NCBI GenBank assembly: GCA_944325825.1
Contig: CALVBP010000013.1
Coordinates: forward strand, 1 to 52,063
Origin: Candidatus Gastranaerophilales bacterium
Lineage (GTDB): Bacteria; Cyanobacteriota; Vampirovibrionia; Gastranaerophilales; Gastranaerophilaceae
DNA length: 52,063 bases
Direction of reading: 5' to 3'
The position numbers and the translations under genes are program-made. Below are positions 25,199 to 33,252 of this stretch, in pieces. The notes below the pieces were generated by a model. It saw only the letters and a list, made by a program, of their open reading frames with translations, had not been told where the DNA came from and ran no database searches. Every line of letters begins with the position of its first letter. The stretch's first letter is position 1.

Positions 25199-26154
25199 TT
25201 TATCTTTCCTTTAATACTGTCCGTTAATTCACAAAAGAGTTTTTTTTGATACAATTTATTTTCTTCTTTTCGAGACAAATATATATAAGACTGAACAACA
25301 TCATTTTTATATTTGCAGCTTAATACCATATCAGAAAATAAATTAATTGCATTTAAATTTATGCCTTCAGATAAGACACCGTTAAAAATATATGTCTTTA
25401 AAATTTTGAATAAAAATGCTGCAACCACTGCATAATGTTTCTTTCTAACATTCATATAATTTAGTCTTTTATAAATTGCCGAAATTGATAATAATAAAGC
25501 TTCAATTTGACTTTCCTCCACTAGATTTGATATTGAATCAACTCGTTCCCGATAGTAATAATATACATTTGAGGCTATTTCTACTTTGGTATAGTAAAAT
25601 CCGGCAGTAATACTAAAATACGGGTCTTCAAAATTATTTATCCCTTCAGGAAAATATATTTTATTATTTTTAACAAAATCTGCATTATAGATAGCGGAAG
25701 CAAATGAGTGATAAAAATATGAAAAGTCTTTTTTTACATCGTCATTAATATCATAGAAAACATCTTTTATATAATTGGGGCGTTCAGAAACTATTTTAAT
25801 TTTTCCCTTTATAGCATCTGAATTAGTTTGAACACCTCTTTGATATAAACATTCATAAAAATCAACAGAAATATAATCATCTGAATCCACAAACCCCAAA
25901 TACTCACCGGAAGATGCAGCCATCCCGGCATTTCTCGCAACTGAAACGCCCCTGTTTTCCGTAAAATTAATAATTTTTATCCGTTTGTCTTTTGAAGAGT
26001 ATTCTTTTAAAATTTCGAGGCTGTTATCCTGCGAAGCATCATTTACACAGATAATTTCAATATCAGATAGTGTTTGATTACAAACACTATCCAAACATTC
26101 CCGTAAGAATCTTTCCGTATTGAATACAGGGATAATAACAGAGACTTTAGGCAT
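25195..26154 (-). CDS. Family 2 glycosyltransferase
   Basis: The 319 residues have a GT-A fold of family GT2: KVSVIIPVFNTERFLRECL, IEIICVNDASQDNS, the metal-binding DSDD at about 92-95, then a helical C-terminal region with the FEDPYFSITAGFYYTKV segment (catalytic ED). It is very similar in layout to the first GT2 of the operon and to the GT2 half of the fusion, so the three probably come from duplication. It starts 5 bases after the PqqD-like gene. Confidence 0.92.
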   Translation of the reverse strand: MPKVSVIIPVFNTERFLRECLDSVCNQTLSDIEIICVNDASQDNSLEILKEYSSKDKRIKIINFTENRGVSVARNAGMAASSGEYLGFVDSDDYISVDFYECLYQRGVQTNSDAIKGKIKIVSERPNYIKDVFYDINDDVKKDFSYFYHSFASAIYNADFVKNNKIYFPEGINNFEDPYFSITAGFYYTKVEIASNVYYYYRERVDSISNLVEESQIEALLLSISAIYKRLNYMNVRKKHYAVVAAFLFKILKTYIFNGVLSEGINLNAINLFSDMVLSCKYKNDVVQSYIYLSRKEENKLYQKKLFCELTDSIKGKIK

Positions 26155-26159
26155 TAAAT

Positions 26160-26630
26160 TTAGACCTCTAATTTTTCTTCTCTTTTAGCTGTTTCTTCCT
26201 TTGTATATCCTATTGAGTCTTTTTCCGGAGTCCAGCCTGTTTCCTCTTTTACTTCATGAATAGGATCAGCAAGCAGAAGCTCCTGTGCATCATCATATGC
26301 TTTTACCTCCATGACAAAATTGTCTTCCTGAGCTATTGAAGCTGCTATTCTGGCAAAAGCATCTGAATCCTCTCCACGGATAAGTAATTCAGCTTTTATC
26401 ATATCCTCTATAAAAGAATTAAATCTCGATTCAATATCAACAGGAACACCCTGTATAGATTTTAATTCATCTAGAATTGCATCTGTGCTTGCACCGCTAA
26501 TTAAATTTTCGTAAACAGCTGTTGCAAGCTGATTTAAGCCATAATAGATTCCGGTTTCTGAATTAATAATAATGGCAATACCATCCGTCACATCAGCAAA
26601 CATTTTTTCTTCATTTAATACATAATTCAT
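26160..26630 (-). CDS. PqqD-like (RRE) protein with acidic C-terminal tail
   Basis: The 156 residues start with a PqqD-type domain at about 1-85: VLNEEKMFADVTDGIAIIIN, the ETGIYYGLNQLATAVYENL winged-helix motif, then SGASTDAILDEL. PqqD/RRE domains bind leader peptides in RiPP pathways and hand them to modifying enzymes. Residues about 100-156 form an unusual charged tail with VKAYDDAQELLLADPIHEV and ETGWTPEKD. I recall similar DPIHEV..GW segments at the ends of other PqqD-family proteins, but cannot verify this here. The gene overlaps the kinase-like gene by 20 bases. No separate small precursor is visible, so the tail could be part of the substrate. That last point is speculation. Confidence 0.8.
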   Translation of the reverse strand: MNYVLNEEKMFADVTDGIAIIINSETGIYYGLNQLATAVYENLISGASTDAILDELKSIQGVPVDIESRFNSFIEDMIKAELLIRGEDSDAFARIAASIAQEDNFVMEVKAYDDAQELLLADPIHEVKEETGWTPEKDSIGYTKEETAKREEKLEV

Positions 26631-28131
26631 TTTTATTCTCCTTATTTTTTAATATTAAATCGTTATCACCATCTAATGAATGAGATATAAACGATAGTCT
26701 ATAATTATCCTCATTCGCAAAAGAAGGATTTATGGATACTTTACCATCTTCACTATTCTTACTGGAGAGTCTCATTTCTTTAATCAAGTTATAAAATATT
26801 CGCAACTCCTGTAATATTTCAGGATTTTTATTTTCAAACTTGCATAGTGAATCTGCTAAACTGCTAAGCGATATTCCTTTGCAAATATTTATAAATACAT
26901 CTGTTCCGAATTTATTCAAGGAATAAATTTGCCCGTTTTCAATATTTAAAATATTTGCTATATCAAAAGTTATATCAACGCAAAATTTATTTTCCTGAAC
27001 AGTATTACGGGTTTCAGGAGTAAATTCATTCATAAATTCTCGCAGAAAGCAGGTATTTTTTTCGATATCAGAACTAAGGTTAAACTTATAAAATGTCAGG
27101 TTCTTAACCATATCAATAAGTTTAAGTACTGTACCTGTGTCATTCAAATCTGAGGTTTGCATAAGAGTAGATTGTATTAGCTGTACAATTGCCCTTCCCC
27201 TTTCTTCATATGTACATAGCGAAATTGAAGGTTCACTATCGGATACTATTTCAGGGAACAGGGCTAACTTAATCGGATAATCTTTCCTGAAAGTATTATG
27301 AAAATTTGAAATGTTAAAGACGTACTTATCTTTTCTTGCATTATTTGAAATAAATCTTGTTCCGTCCAGATAATCATACAACTTGTTATACATTTCAGGA
27401 GAAAGGGTAATAATTGAATAAATAGGGCTTGCAAGCAATTCATCATCCTTCCTGTGAAGAATTAAATAATCATCTGACACATACTCAAAGCCTTTTATCA
27501 TTGACAACACTGACAATGTCGACTTTCCCCTTTGGCCTCGTGCACATAATAATATTCCGTTCCCGTTTAGTCCGATAACCGCTCCATGAACAAGATTTGA
27601 ATCCGGTGTTTTTAATATATTATTAAAAATCTGCACAAACACATGACCTTCTTTTATGAATTCTTCCGGATTTAAGTCTCTTACTCCGTAATAATATGTA
27701 TTGTTCAAATAATCATTCCCGGTAAAGAATCCTCGTTCAAACTCAATATTAATTACAGGTTTAGTTTTCGAAAAAGACTTATCAAGCGCCTGCATAGAAT
27801 AAAGGGACTGCTTACCCGCATACATCATCTCGATTCTTAAACGCATATTTAATTTCGGGTTAAATTTATTTGAAAGAAGCGCTGCCAAATTGCTAAAATT
27901 TTGCTCTTTCCATAAAATTAGTGTAGCATCGTAGCTGGATTCTGTCTCCTTTATAATATAAGTGAGTTGCTTTTCTATATGAGGCAAAAACTCATTACTA
28001 TAGCTTATAACCCTGAGAACCTTGCCACCTAAAGACAGATATCTTATAAACTTCACTTCTTTTTGAGCTACATATTGCCCTAAAGATTTAAAGCTGTTTT
28101 TTATTTCTTCTTTCGTAAAAATTAATTGCAT
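26611..28131 (-). CDS. HPr kinase-like P-loop protein with C-terminal PqqD-like segment
   Basis: Of the 506 residues, the central part resembles HPr kinase/phosphorylase and the lasso-peptide kinases derived from it: VHGAVIGLNGNGILLC with His182, a P-loop ARGQRGKSTLS at 197-207 (degenerate GxxxxGKST), and GFEYVSDDYLIL with Asp220/Asp221. The first 120 residues are an unassigned N-terminal domain. Residues about 386-455 look like a second PqqD-like domain (DIANILNIENGQIYSLNKFGTDVF). HprK-related proteins in peptide clusters phosphorylate Ser residues of the product. Here the target is unknown. It overlaps its neighbours by 10 and 20 bases. Confidence 0.82.
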   Translation of the reverse strand: MQLIFTKEEIKNSFKSLGQYVAQKEVKFIRYLSLGGKVLRVISYSNEFLPHIEKQLTYIIKETESSYDATLILWKEQNFSNLAALLSNKFNPKLNMRLRIEMMYAGKQSLYSMQALDKSFSKTKPVINIEFERGFFTGNDYLNNTYYYGVRDLNPEEFIKEGHVFVQIFNNILKTPDSNLVHGAVIGLNGNGILLCARGQRGKSTLSVLSMIKGFEYVSDDYLILHRKDDELLASPIYSIITLSPEMYNKLYDYLDGTRFISNNARKDKYVFNISNFHNTFRKDYPIKLALFPEIVSDSEPSISLCTYEERGRAIVQLIQSTLMQTSDLNDTGTVLKLIDMVKNLTFYKFNLSSDIEKNTCFLREFMNEFTPETRNTVQENKFCVDITFDIANILNIENGQIYSLNKFGTDVFINICKGISLSSLADSLCKFENKNPEILQELRIFYNLIKEMRLSSKNSEDGKVSINPSFANEDNYRLSFISHSLDGDNDLILKNKENKNELCIK

Positions 28132-29318
28132 GTATTCCTTTCCGCCCCTTCTCTTAAATCTTTAATAAACAATTTTATCAACATGGGATGATTCCTTAAT
28201 AGTTTTAAAAAGAAATATTTTGGTTTTAAGATAATGTACTGTTCTAATTTTTCCGAATTTAATAAGGTATCTGATATTTTTATACCCCTGCATTTTGTCC
28301 GTAAATCTTCCAGATAAAACCTGTTATACATAACCATATTTGAATAATCTTCCGTTTCTTTTTCAAAGAATTTACCGTAATTTATACTATCCGATAAAAT
28401 ATTAGGAGAAATTTTACAGATAAATTTAACCGCAAAATTAATATGAACTTCAGTACCTGTGATACGTGCATTTTCTCTCACGATATCCCAATCAAAATCT
28501 CTTTTGCTTTCCGTTAAAAATTTACAATCGAAGAGTGTATATAAAATTCCGGACTGACTTGTTTTATTTCTGAGATTTCTGGATAAATTAATAAGCGTTA
28601 TAAATAGTAAATCTTCATTTGCAGGCAATAAAGAATTAACACCGAAAATACTTTTTTGTTTTGCTCTCATGTATAAACATTTGAGAAAACTTCTTTCTTT
28701 GGGAGTATCCATACAAATATATTTATGAATATCAAGCGCCCCCTCATCACTTCCGGCGGGGTGTATGTCAATTGCATGAATATCAATTTTATCATATCTG
28801 TAACCAAGACTAAGAGCTATTTTAGCAGAACTTAACCACTCCTTTTCCGGCACGAGTATATCAAGGTCGCCCATAATTCTGGGAAGCTCCGGCCGAAGAT
28901 ACTTTATAGCACCGCCTTTAAATACCAGAGGTATGATTCCGGCTTTATTAAGTTCTCTGCCAATTCTTGAATAATGGGCAATTGTTTTTAGATTCTTGAA
29001 CCTAAAATAATTTAATAAACCTTTTAGCCTGGGACCTTCATAGCCCGTAAACTTAAGTTCAGGATGAAGTTTCATAAAATATGCAAGCAGCAGAGATTTC
29101 TCTCCGCCCTTAACTTCAATATCCCAGGTTTGTAACAGTTTGTTTAAATCACTCTGCTCCGGATTATTATGGAAAGCTAGTTTGAGCAACTCTTTATCTG
29201 AATCATTTAAAATTTCATTATAAAAATTTTCAATCAAAGCATCTGTAATTGAAACCCCATTTTTTAAATACCCGCTTGATTTTATCTCATCAATTTCTTT
29301 CTTCCACAAAATCTGCAT
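28122..29318 (-). CDS. Nucleotidyltransferase-like protein (PF14907 type)
   Basis: The 398 residues have the core LVFKGGAIKYL (Lys134-Gly-Gly), then RIMGDLDILVP with the catalytic-type D-x-D at Asp151/Asp153. IDIHPAGSDEGALDIHKYI follows, probably contributing the third acidic residue. This is the pattern of the uncharacterised nucleotidyltransferase family often found with HprK-like and PqqD-like genes in RiPP and glycan clusters. It would transfer a nucleotide, or activate a sugar or peptide; the substrate is unknown. It begins immediately after the first GT2 (no gap) and overlaps the kinase-like gene. Confidence 0.82.
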   Translation of the reverse strand: MQILWKKEIDEIKSSGYLKNGVSITDALIENFYNEILNDSDKELLKLAFHNNPEQSDLNKLLQTWDIEVKGGEKSLLLAYFMKLHPELKFTGYEGPRLKGLLNYFRFKNLKTIAHYSRIGRELNKAGIIPLVFKGGAIKYLRPELPRIMGDLDILVPEKEWLSSAKIALSLGYRYDKIDIHAIDIHPAGSDEGALDIHKYICMDTPKERSFLKCLYMRAKQKSIFGVNSLLPANEDLLFITLINLSRNLRNKTSQSGILYTLFDCKFLTESKRDFDWDIVRENARITGTEVHINFAVKFICKISPNILSDSINYGKFFEKETEDYSNMVMYNRFYLEDLRTKCRGIKISDTLLNSEKLEQYIILKPKYFFLKLLRNHPMLIKLFIKDLREGAERNTCN

Positions 29319-30179
29319 TTAAACACTCCTCTCAAGCAGCGGGAAAATACCTAAAAAATAATATTTTTCGGTTTTTAAACTTTCCTTTTTAGTTAACATC
29401 GGTATATTTAGCCATTTCTTATTTTCAGTTACAGTTAAAAAATCTTCATCCCTAACCTGTGCGTTACGTTCTTTCAAAAATTCAAGGACCTGTTTTCTGG
29501 CAATATATTTGTCCTTAACATGAGCAGGAGAGTTTGTCTTAACCGTGGATTTTGGATTCCTAAAATAATAATAATTAACACCAGGAACAGTTACTATACT
29601 GTTTGCATAATATACAGCTTTTATTGTAAAAAGTTTATCTTCACAATAAACTCCTTCCGGCCAGCTTATATTGTTATTTTTAAGCAATGAATACTTATAA
29701 ATTTTATTTGTGGGACAAGGGTTTTGTGACGGACGACCTATATCTACTTTTTCCTGTAATGTTGTTGCGACAACTTCTTCATTGATATTAAGTCTTTTTT
29801 TTGTTTTTCCGTTTCCGATTCGTATATTGTTAGCGAGAGCTATGTCGGAATTGTATTTCAGAGCAGTCACATATAATTTTTCATAGTAATCGTAATCAAT
29901 CCAGTCGTCAGAATCTACAAATCCGATATATTCGCCTGTTGCCAATTTAAAACCGACATTTCTCGCAGCGCCCTGCATCTGGTGAGGCTGTGTTAAAACC
30001 TTTATTCGTGAATCATTTTGAGCATACCCTTTAAGTTTAACTAAAGAATTATCTGACGAACCGTCATCAACACATATAATCTCAATATCCCTTAATGTCT
30101 GGTTAATAACAGACTCCATACACTTATCAATATAAACCTCAGAATTAAAAACAGGAATTATAACAGAAACTTTTGCCAT
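29319..30179 (-). CDS. Family 2 glycosyltransferase, first gene of the operon
   Basis: The 286 residues have a GT-A fold of family 2: KVSVIIPVFNSEVYIDKCM, IEIICVDDGSSDNS, the metal-binding DSDD near residue 92, and YCEDKLFTIKAVYYAN with the catalytic ED. AAGGG lies just upstream of the ATG. It opens an 11-gene minus-strand series ending at 17880, in which gaps are never larger than 46 bases and six junctions overlap or abut. It lies divergent from an XRE regulator across 273 bases. Confidence 0.92.
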   Translation of the reverse strand: MAKVSVIIPVFNSEVYIDKCMESVINQTLRDIEIICVDDGSSDNSLVKLKGYAQNDSRIKVLTQPHQMQGAARNVGFKLATGEYIGFVDSDDWIDYDYYEKLYVTALKYNSDIALANNIRIGNGKTKKRLNINEEVVATTLQEKVDIGRPSQNPCPTNKIYKYSLLKNNNISWPEGVYCEDKLFTIKAVYYANSIVTVPGVNYYYFRNPKSTVKTNSPAHVKDKYIARKQVLEFLKERNAQVRDEDFLTVTENKKWLNIPMLTKKESLKTEKYYFLGIFPLLERSV

Positions 30180-30452
30180 ACCCTTAAACTTCCATATTTA
30201 ACCTTAACAATACTTGCATAATCATATCTTTTAAATTTCAATTCCTTATATCACTTTAATTTTGTACTATAGTCCGGATTTAAATAAAATCAGCCAAATA
30301 GCTAATAAATTTATTTTTTACAAACTATATATTATTTATTAACATCTCTGAAATAAAATATCATAATTCTGATACTTTTGCAATACAAATATATCAGATT
30401 GCACTGTTAAATTCGATTAAAAAGCTTTTTACAATAGTAAAGAGGTTAATTT
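30180..30452. promoter_or_regulatory. Divergent intergenic region between the glycan/PqqD operon and the XRE regulator
   Basis: This 273-bp AT-rich region holds no gene except a 13-codon minus-strand frame (30184-30225), which I do not trust. Candidate -10 hexamers are TATAGT on the minus strand (in GTACTATAGTCC around 30268-30280) and TACAAT on the plus strand (30430-30435). Neither has a convincing -35. It is the likely site of control of the operon by the XRE protein. Confidence 0.45.
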
Positions 30453-30800
30453 ATGAATAAAGACAGCTCTTTCGGTAAAAAATTACAACAAATAAGAAAA
30501 GCCAGGGGGCTCACTCAGGAAAAGCTTGCCGAACTCGCCGGTATTCATGAGAAACATATTTCAAAGCTTGAGTTGGGAACATATATGCCAAGTTTCAATA
30601 CACTGAATAAAATACTCAAAGCTCTTGATTTAAGCATTGAAGATGTTGGTCTAAATTTTGAAAAAGTATCAGCAAACGACAACCCTTTTTATATAAAATC
30701 AATACAAATATTAAATTCTGCAAACGAACAGGAACTGGAATTCTATTATGGTCTTTTAAAACAAGCTAAAAAGGGCCTTGATCTTTACAAAGAAAATTAA
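30453..30800 (+). CDS. XRE-family transcriptional regulator
   Basis: The 115 residues have a classic Cro/C1 helix-turn-helix at about 8-62 (LQQIRKARGLTQEKLAELAGIHEKHISKLELG, then PSFNTLNKILKALDL). A short helical C-terminal part (about 75-115) probably serves for dimerisation. AGAGG at 30441-30445 supports the start. Being divergent from the 11-gene operon and upstream of the radical SAM gene, it may control either. No partner toxin or sensor is fused. Confidence 0.9.
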   Translation: MNKDSSFGKKLQQIRKARGLTQEKLAELAGIHEKHISKLELGTYMPSFNTLNKILKALDLSIEDVGLNFEKVSANDNPFYIKSIQILNSANEQELEFYYGLLKQAKKGLDLYKEN

Positions 30801-30878
30801 AGAAAATTCCCCTTAAATATAGCAAAAAAGATTTTTACAAGCTTTTAGTTAAAGTGTGCAAAAAACATGGGGAATTTT

Positions 30879-32720
30879 ATGGAAATTAAAAGAATTAATT
30901 CTCAGTCAATATATATTAACAAAAGCAGTTCAGTTTCTTTTAAAAACAATCTAAGACCATTGGCAAAAGGTATTTCGGATAATTTTGTACAGAGTCAGTT
31001 ATCTAAAAGCCTTTCATAGATAAAAGATATAAGACTTAAGTTAAATTCAGAAGGGAAAGAGCTTGAATCAATAACTCAATTAGACACCAAAAAGCTTAGC
31101 GGAATACTGGACGGACTCCCCACATTTAAAAACTTTAATCCGGATAACCTCGGACTATTGAACAACATGCTGATTATTAATACGCAAAGAGGATGCGATA
31201 ACGGATGCGGACACTGCTATCTTAAGGCTAAGCCTACAAGATATTATAAAGAACCTACAATAGGCTGGGAAAGTTATAAACAACTTTTCCATGATATAGG
31301 AGAACTTAACTCGAGACTCGGATTCAATGTTTTAGGAAAAACTTACAGCTATGCCTTTAACTATGTTAATTCAGACGCCGCCGCATTTTGCAGTATTGAT
31401 AAAGCCGGTAAAAAACACAATATTGCTGAAGCTGCAGAATATTTCTACAAAAAAGTCGGTAAACCCATTGATTTTTCTACTGCAGGCTGGGATATTAATG
31501 ATGATTACATAAATAATGCGGCAAAAGACGTGGTTGAACTGATGAAAAGAAATCCGAAAGCCCTCAGAGATGTTGATATATCCATTCATCCGTTCCAGAA
31601 ACTAATGCTAAGAGCAAATAAATATTACCAGATGGGTCTTGAAGTCAAAAATACAAAACCGGAACTCGCTAAAAGTTATGAAGAAAAATACCTTGAAGCA
31701 AGAAATGCTTATGTAGACAGGATGGCGCATGTACTCAAAGCTTTTGCTCCTATTATAAAACCCGGATACGCACACATTGATTCACAGTATATCTTTGAAG
31801 AAAAGTCTAATTCACTGTTTACTAAAAAGAAAACAGAAGAACTATGTAAAGATATCGTACTAAGAGCAGATGAACTTTGTAAGAAAGAAAATATTAACTC
31901 TTACATATCTATTATTGCTTCATCTATTCTAGCAAACGGAGCTGAGCCTACAAGTGAAAAATGTATGTACCCCCCACGTAAAGTTTTTAATACACCGAGA
32001 ATTCCGTCAAATCCTCTTAAAGGATTACCAAATGGACATACTGTCGAAATAGATAATAATAGATTAAATGTTGTAGTTGAACCGTTTGACAAAACATTCT
32101 ACAACTACTTTGAAAATGAAATCGCTGAAAATATCACAACGACATTAAAAGAAAATCCGGACAGTTTCTCTAAAATTATATTAAATATTGATTTAAACAA
32201 TAATATTTCAAAAAGGCTGGAAGAAGCAGGATTTTTGAACAAAGAAGAGTCCCTGAAAAATTTTTATGAAAGAATCAAATATTCAATCAATTCCTATTTG
32301 GGGATTCCTAAAGACAAGCTGCAACTAAGAATACAATATAATCCGAATAAAACAGGTATTGTATCATTAGAAAATATTAAAGAATTTCTGCATAAAGAAT
32401 ACCCTACAATAAAAGACATCAATATCAGAACTGGTAAAGACAACGTGCCCGATAATCAAGAGATTCAAAACCATCCGACAGCAGAAATTGTTAAAATGCT
32501 TGAGCATTTGCCGCCTGAAACCCGTAAAAATTTTATCTCCAGAATGAAAAAAGCCATCGATATTGACGGGAACCTGGTTCTTATTATATACAATAAACCT
32601 TACTTCGGAACAATAGGTCATTTCCAAGATGTTTGTATAAAAGTTGATGACATCACACTTGATACCCACCCAACTTATAAAGACAAACCTTTTACAAACT
32701 TACTAAAGATTAAATTGTAG
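30879..32720 (+). pseudogene. Radical SAM protein gene interrupted by an in-frame TAG
   Basis: The frame starting at ATG 30879 (GGGGAA ribosome site upstream) runs 46 codons to TAG at 31017-31019. It then stays open in the same frame, with no shift, for another 567 codons to 32720. The N-terminal part carries the short F-x-N motif seen in other proteins here (SVSFKNN). Beyond the TAG lies the radical SAM motif C-x3-C-x2-C (RGCDNGCGHCYLKA, Cys106/110/113 in the full frame) and a long body of unknown specificity. A 520-residue product could still be made from TTG 31158 or the nearby ATG 31167. Options are a nonsense mutation, readthrough, restart, or a sequence error. TAG is a normal stop elsewhere in this window. 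Confidence 0.75.
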
Positions 32721-32736
32721 TACAACAGAGGTTTAT

Positions 32737-32955
32737 ATGATAATCAACAACTCAATGATTCAGACACAGACAAAACAGTTTAGTTATTCTTCACCCATTT
32801 TCCAAGCGAAAATAAATGAACAGAAAATGTTAAAAAATCTTGTCAAAGAAACTTATAAGTCAATGGATGCTTACATTACGAACCTACTTAAAGTTGTAAC
32901 AGATTTAAATCATCAAGAGATAAAAAATATTGTATCTCTGGGAATAAAAAGTTAA
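32737..32955 (+). CDS. Small protein of unknown function following the radical SAM gene
   Basis: A 72-residue protein starting 17 bases after the radical SAM stop, with an AGAGG-type site upstream (ACAGAGGTTTAT before the ATG). The N-terminal third is Ser/Gln/Thr-rich and contains SSPIFQAK. The rest is a charged amphipathic helix region. It has no Cys and no signal peptide. It could be a partner of the radical SAM protein, but I cannot assign a function. Confidence 0.6.
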   Translation: MIINNSMIQTQTKQFSYSSPIFQAKINEQKMLKNLVKETYKSMDAYITNLLKVVTDLNHQEIKNIVSLGIKS

Positions 32956-33082
32956 AAAATCTTATAACTTCCCTGGTTCTGTGCACACTTAAAAATTCAT
33001 ACACAGGATAAATTTATAATATAGACAATTTCTCATCCTCATCATGCGCATTAAAAAACTTCCTTACGGGAGTTCTCAAAAA

Positions 33083-33159
33083 TGGGGCGCCTGATGGGAT
33101 TCGAACCCATGCATATCGGAACCACAATCCGAGGTCTTAACCGCTTGACGACAGGCGCC
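33083..33159 (-). tRNA. tRNA-His (anticodon GTG)
   Basis: On the minus strand the cloverleaf closes: a 7-bp acceptor GCGCCTG / CAGGCGC, an anticodon stem TCGGA / TCCGA around loop TTGTGGT (anticodon GTG), and a T stem ATGGG / CCCAT with TTCGAAT. The extra 5' G(-1) paired to C73, the hallmark of tRNA-His, is encoded, and the CCA end is encoded too. It lies 93 bases downstream of rpaB on the same strand. Confidence 0.96.
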
Positions 33160-33252
33160 ATAATTCCGACATTTTTTAGTATATCAAATAAATTTTTTAA
33201 CGCAAGAGGCGCCATACAGTATGTATCGCGCCTCTTGTTAAAACAGTTATTC

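Noticed and set aside
17880-30179. Lasso-peptide gene cluster
   Set aside because: No asparagine-synthetase-like cyclase, no transglutaminase-like leader peptidase and no precursor are visible, although the kinase, nucleotidyltransferase, PqqD and ABC genes resemble that setting.
30184-30225. 13-codon minus-strand mini-frame upstream of the first GT2 gene
   Set aside because: It has no good ribosome site, and AT-rich DNA yields such frames by chance. A leader-peptide role cannot be supported.
31017-31019. Reassignment of TAG to an amino acid in this genome
   Set aside because: TAG ends several intact genes here (for example at 11073-11075 and 14190-14192), so it is a normal stop.
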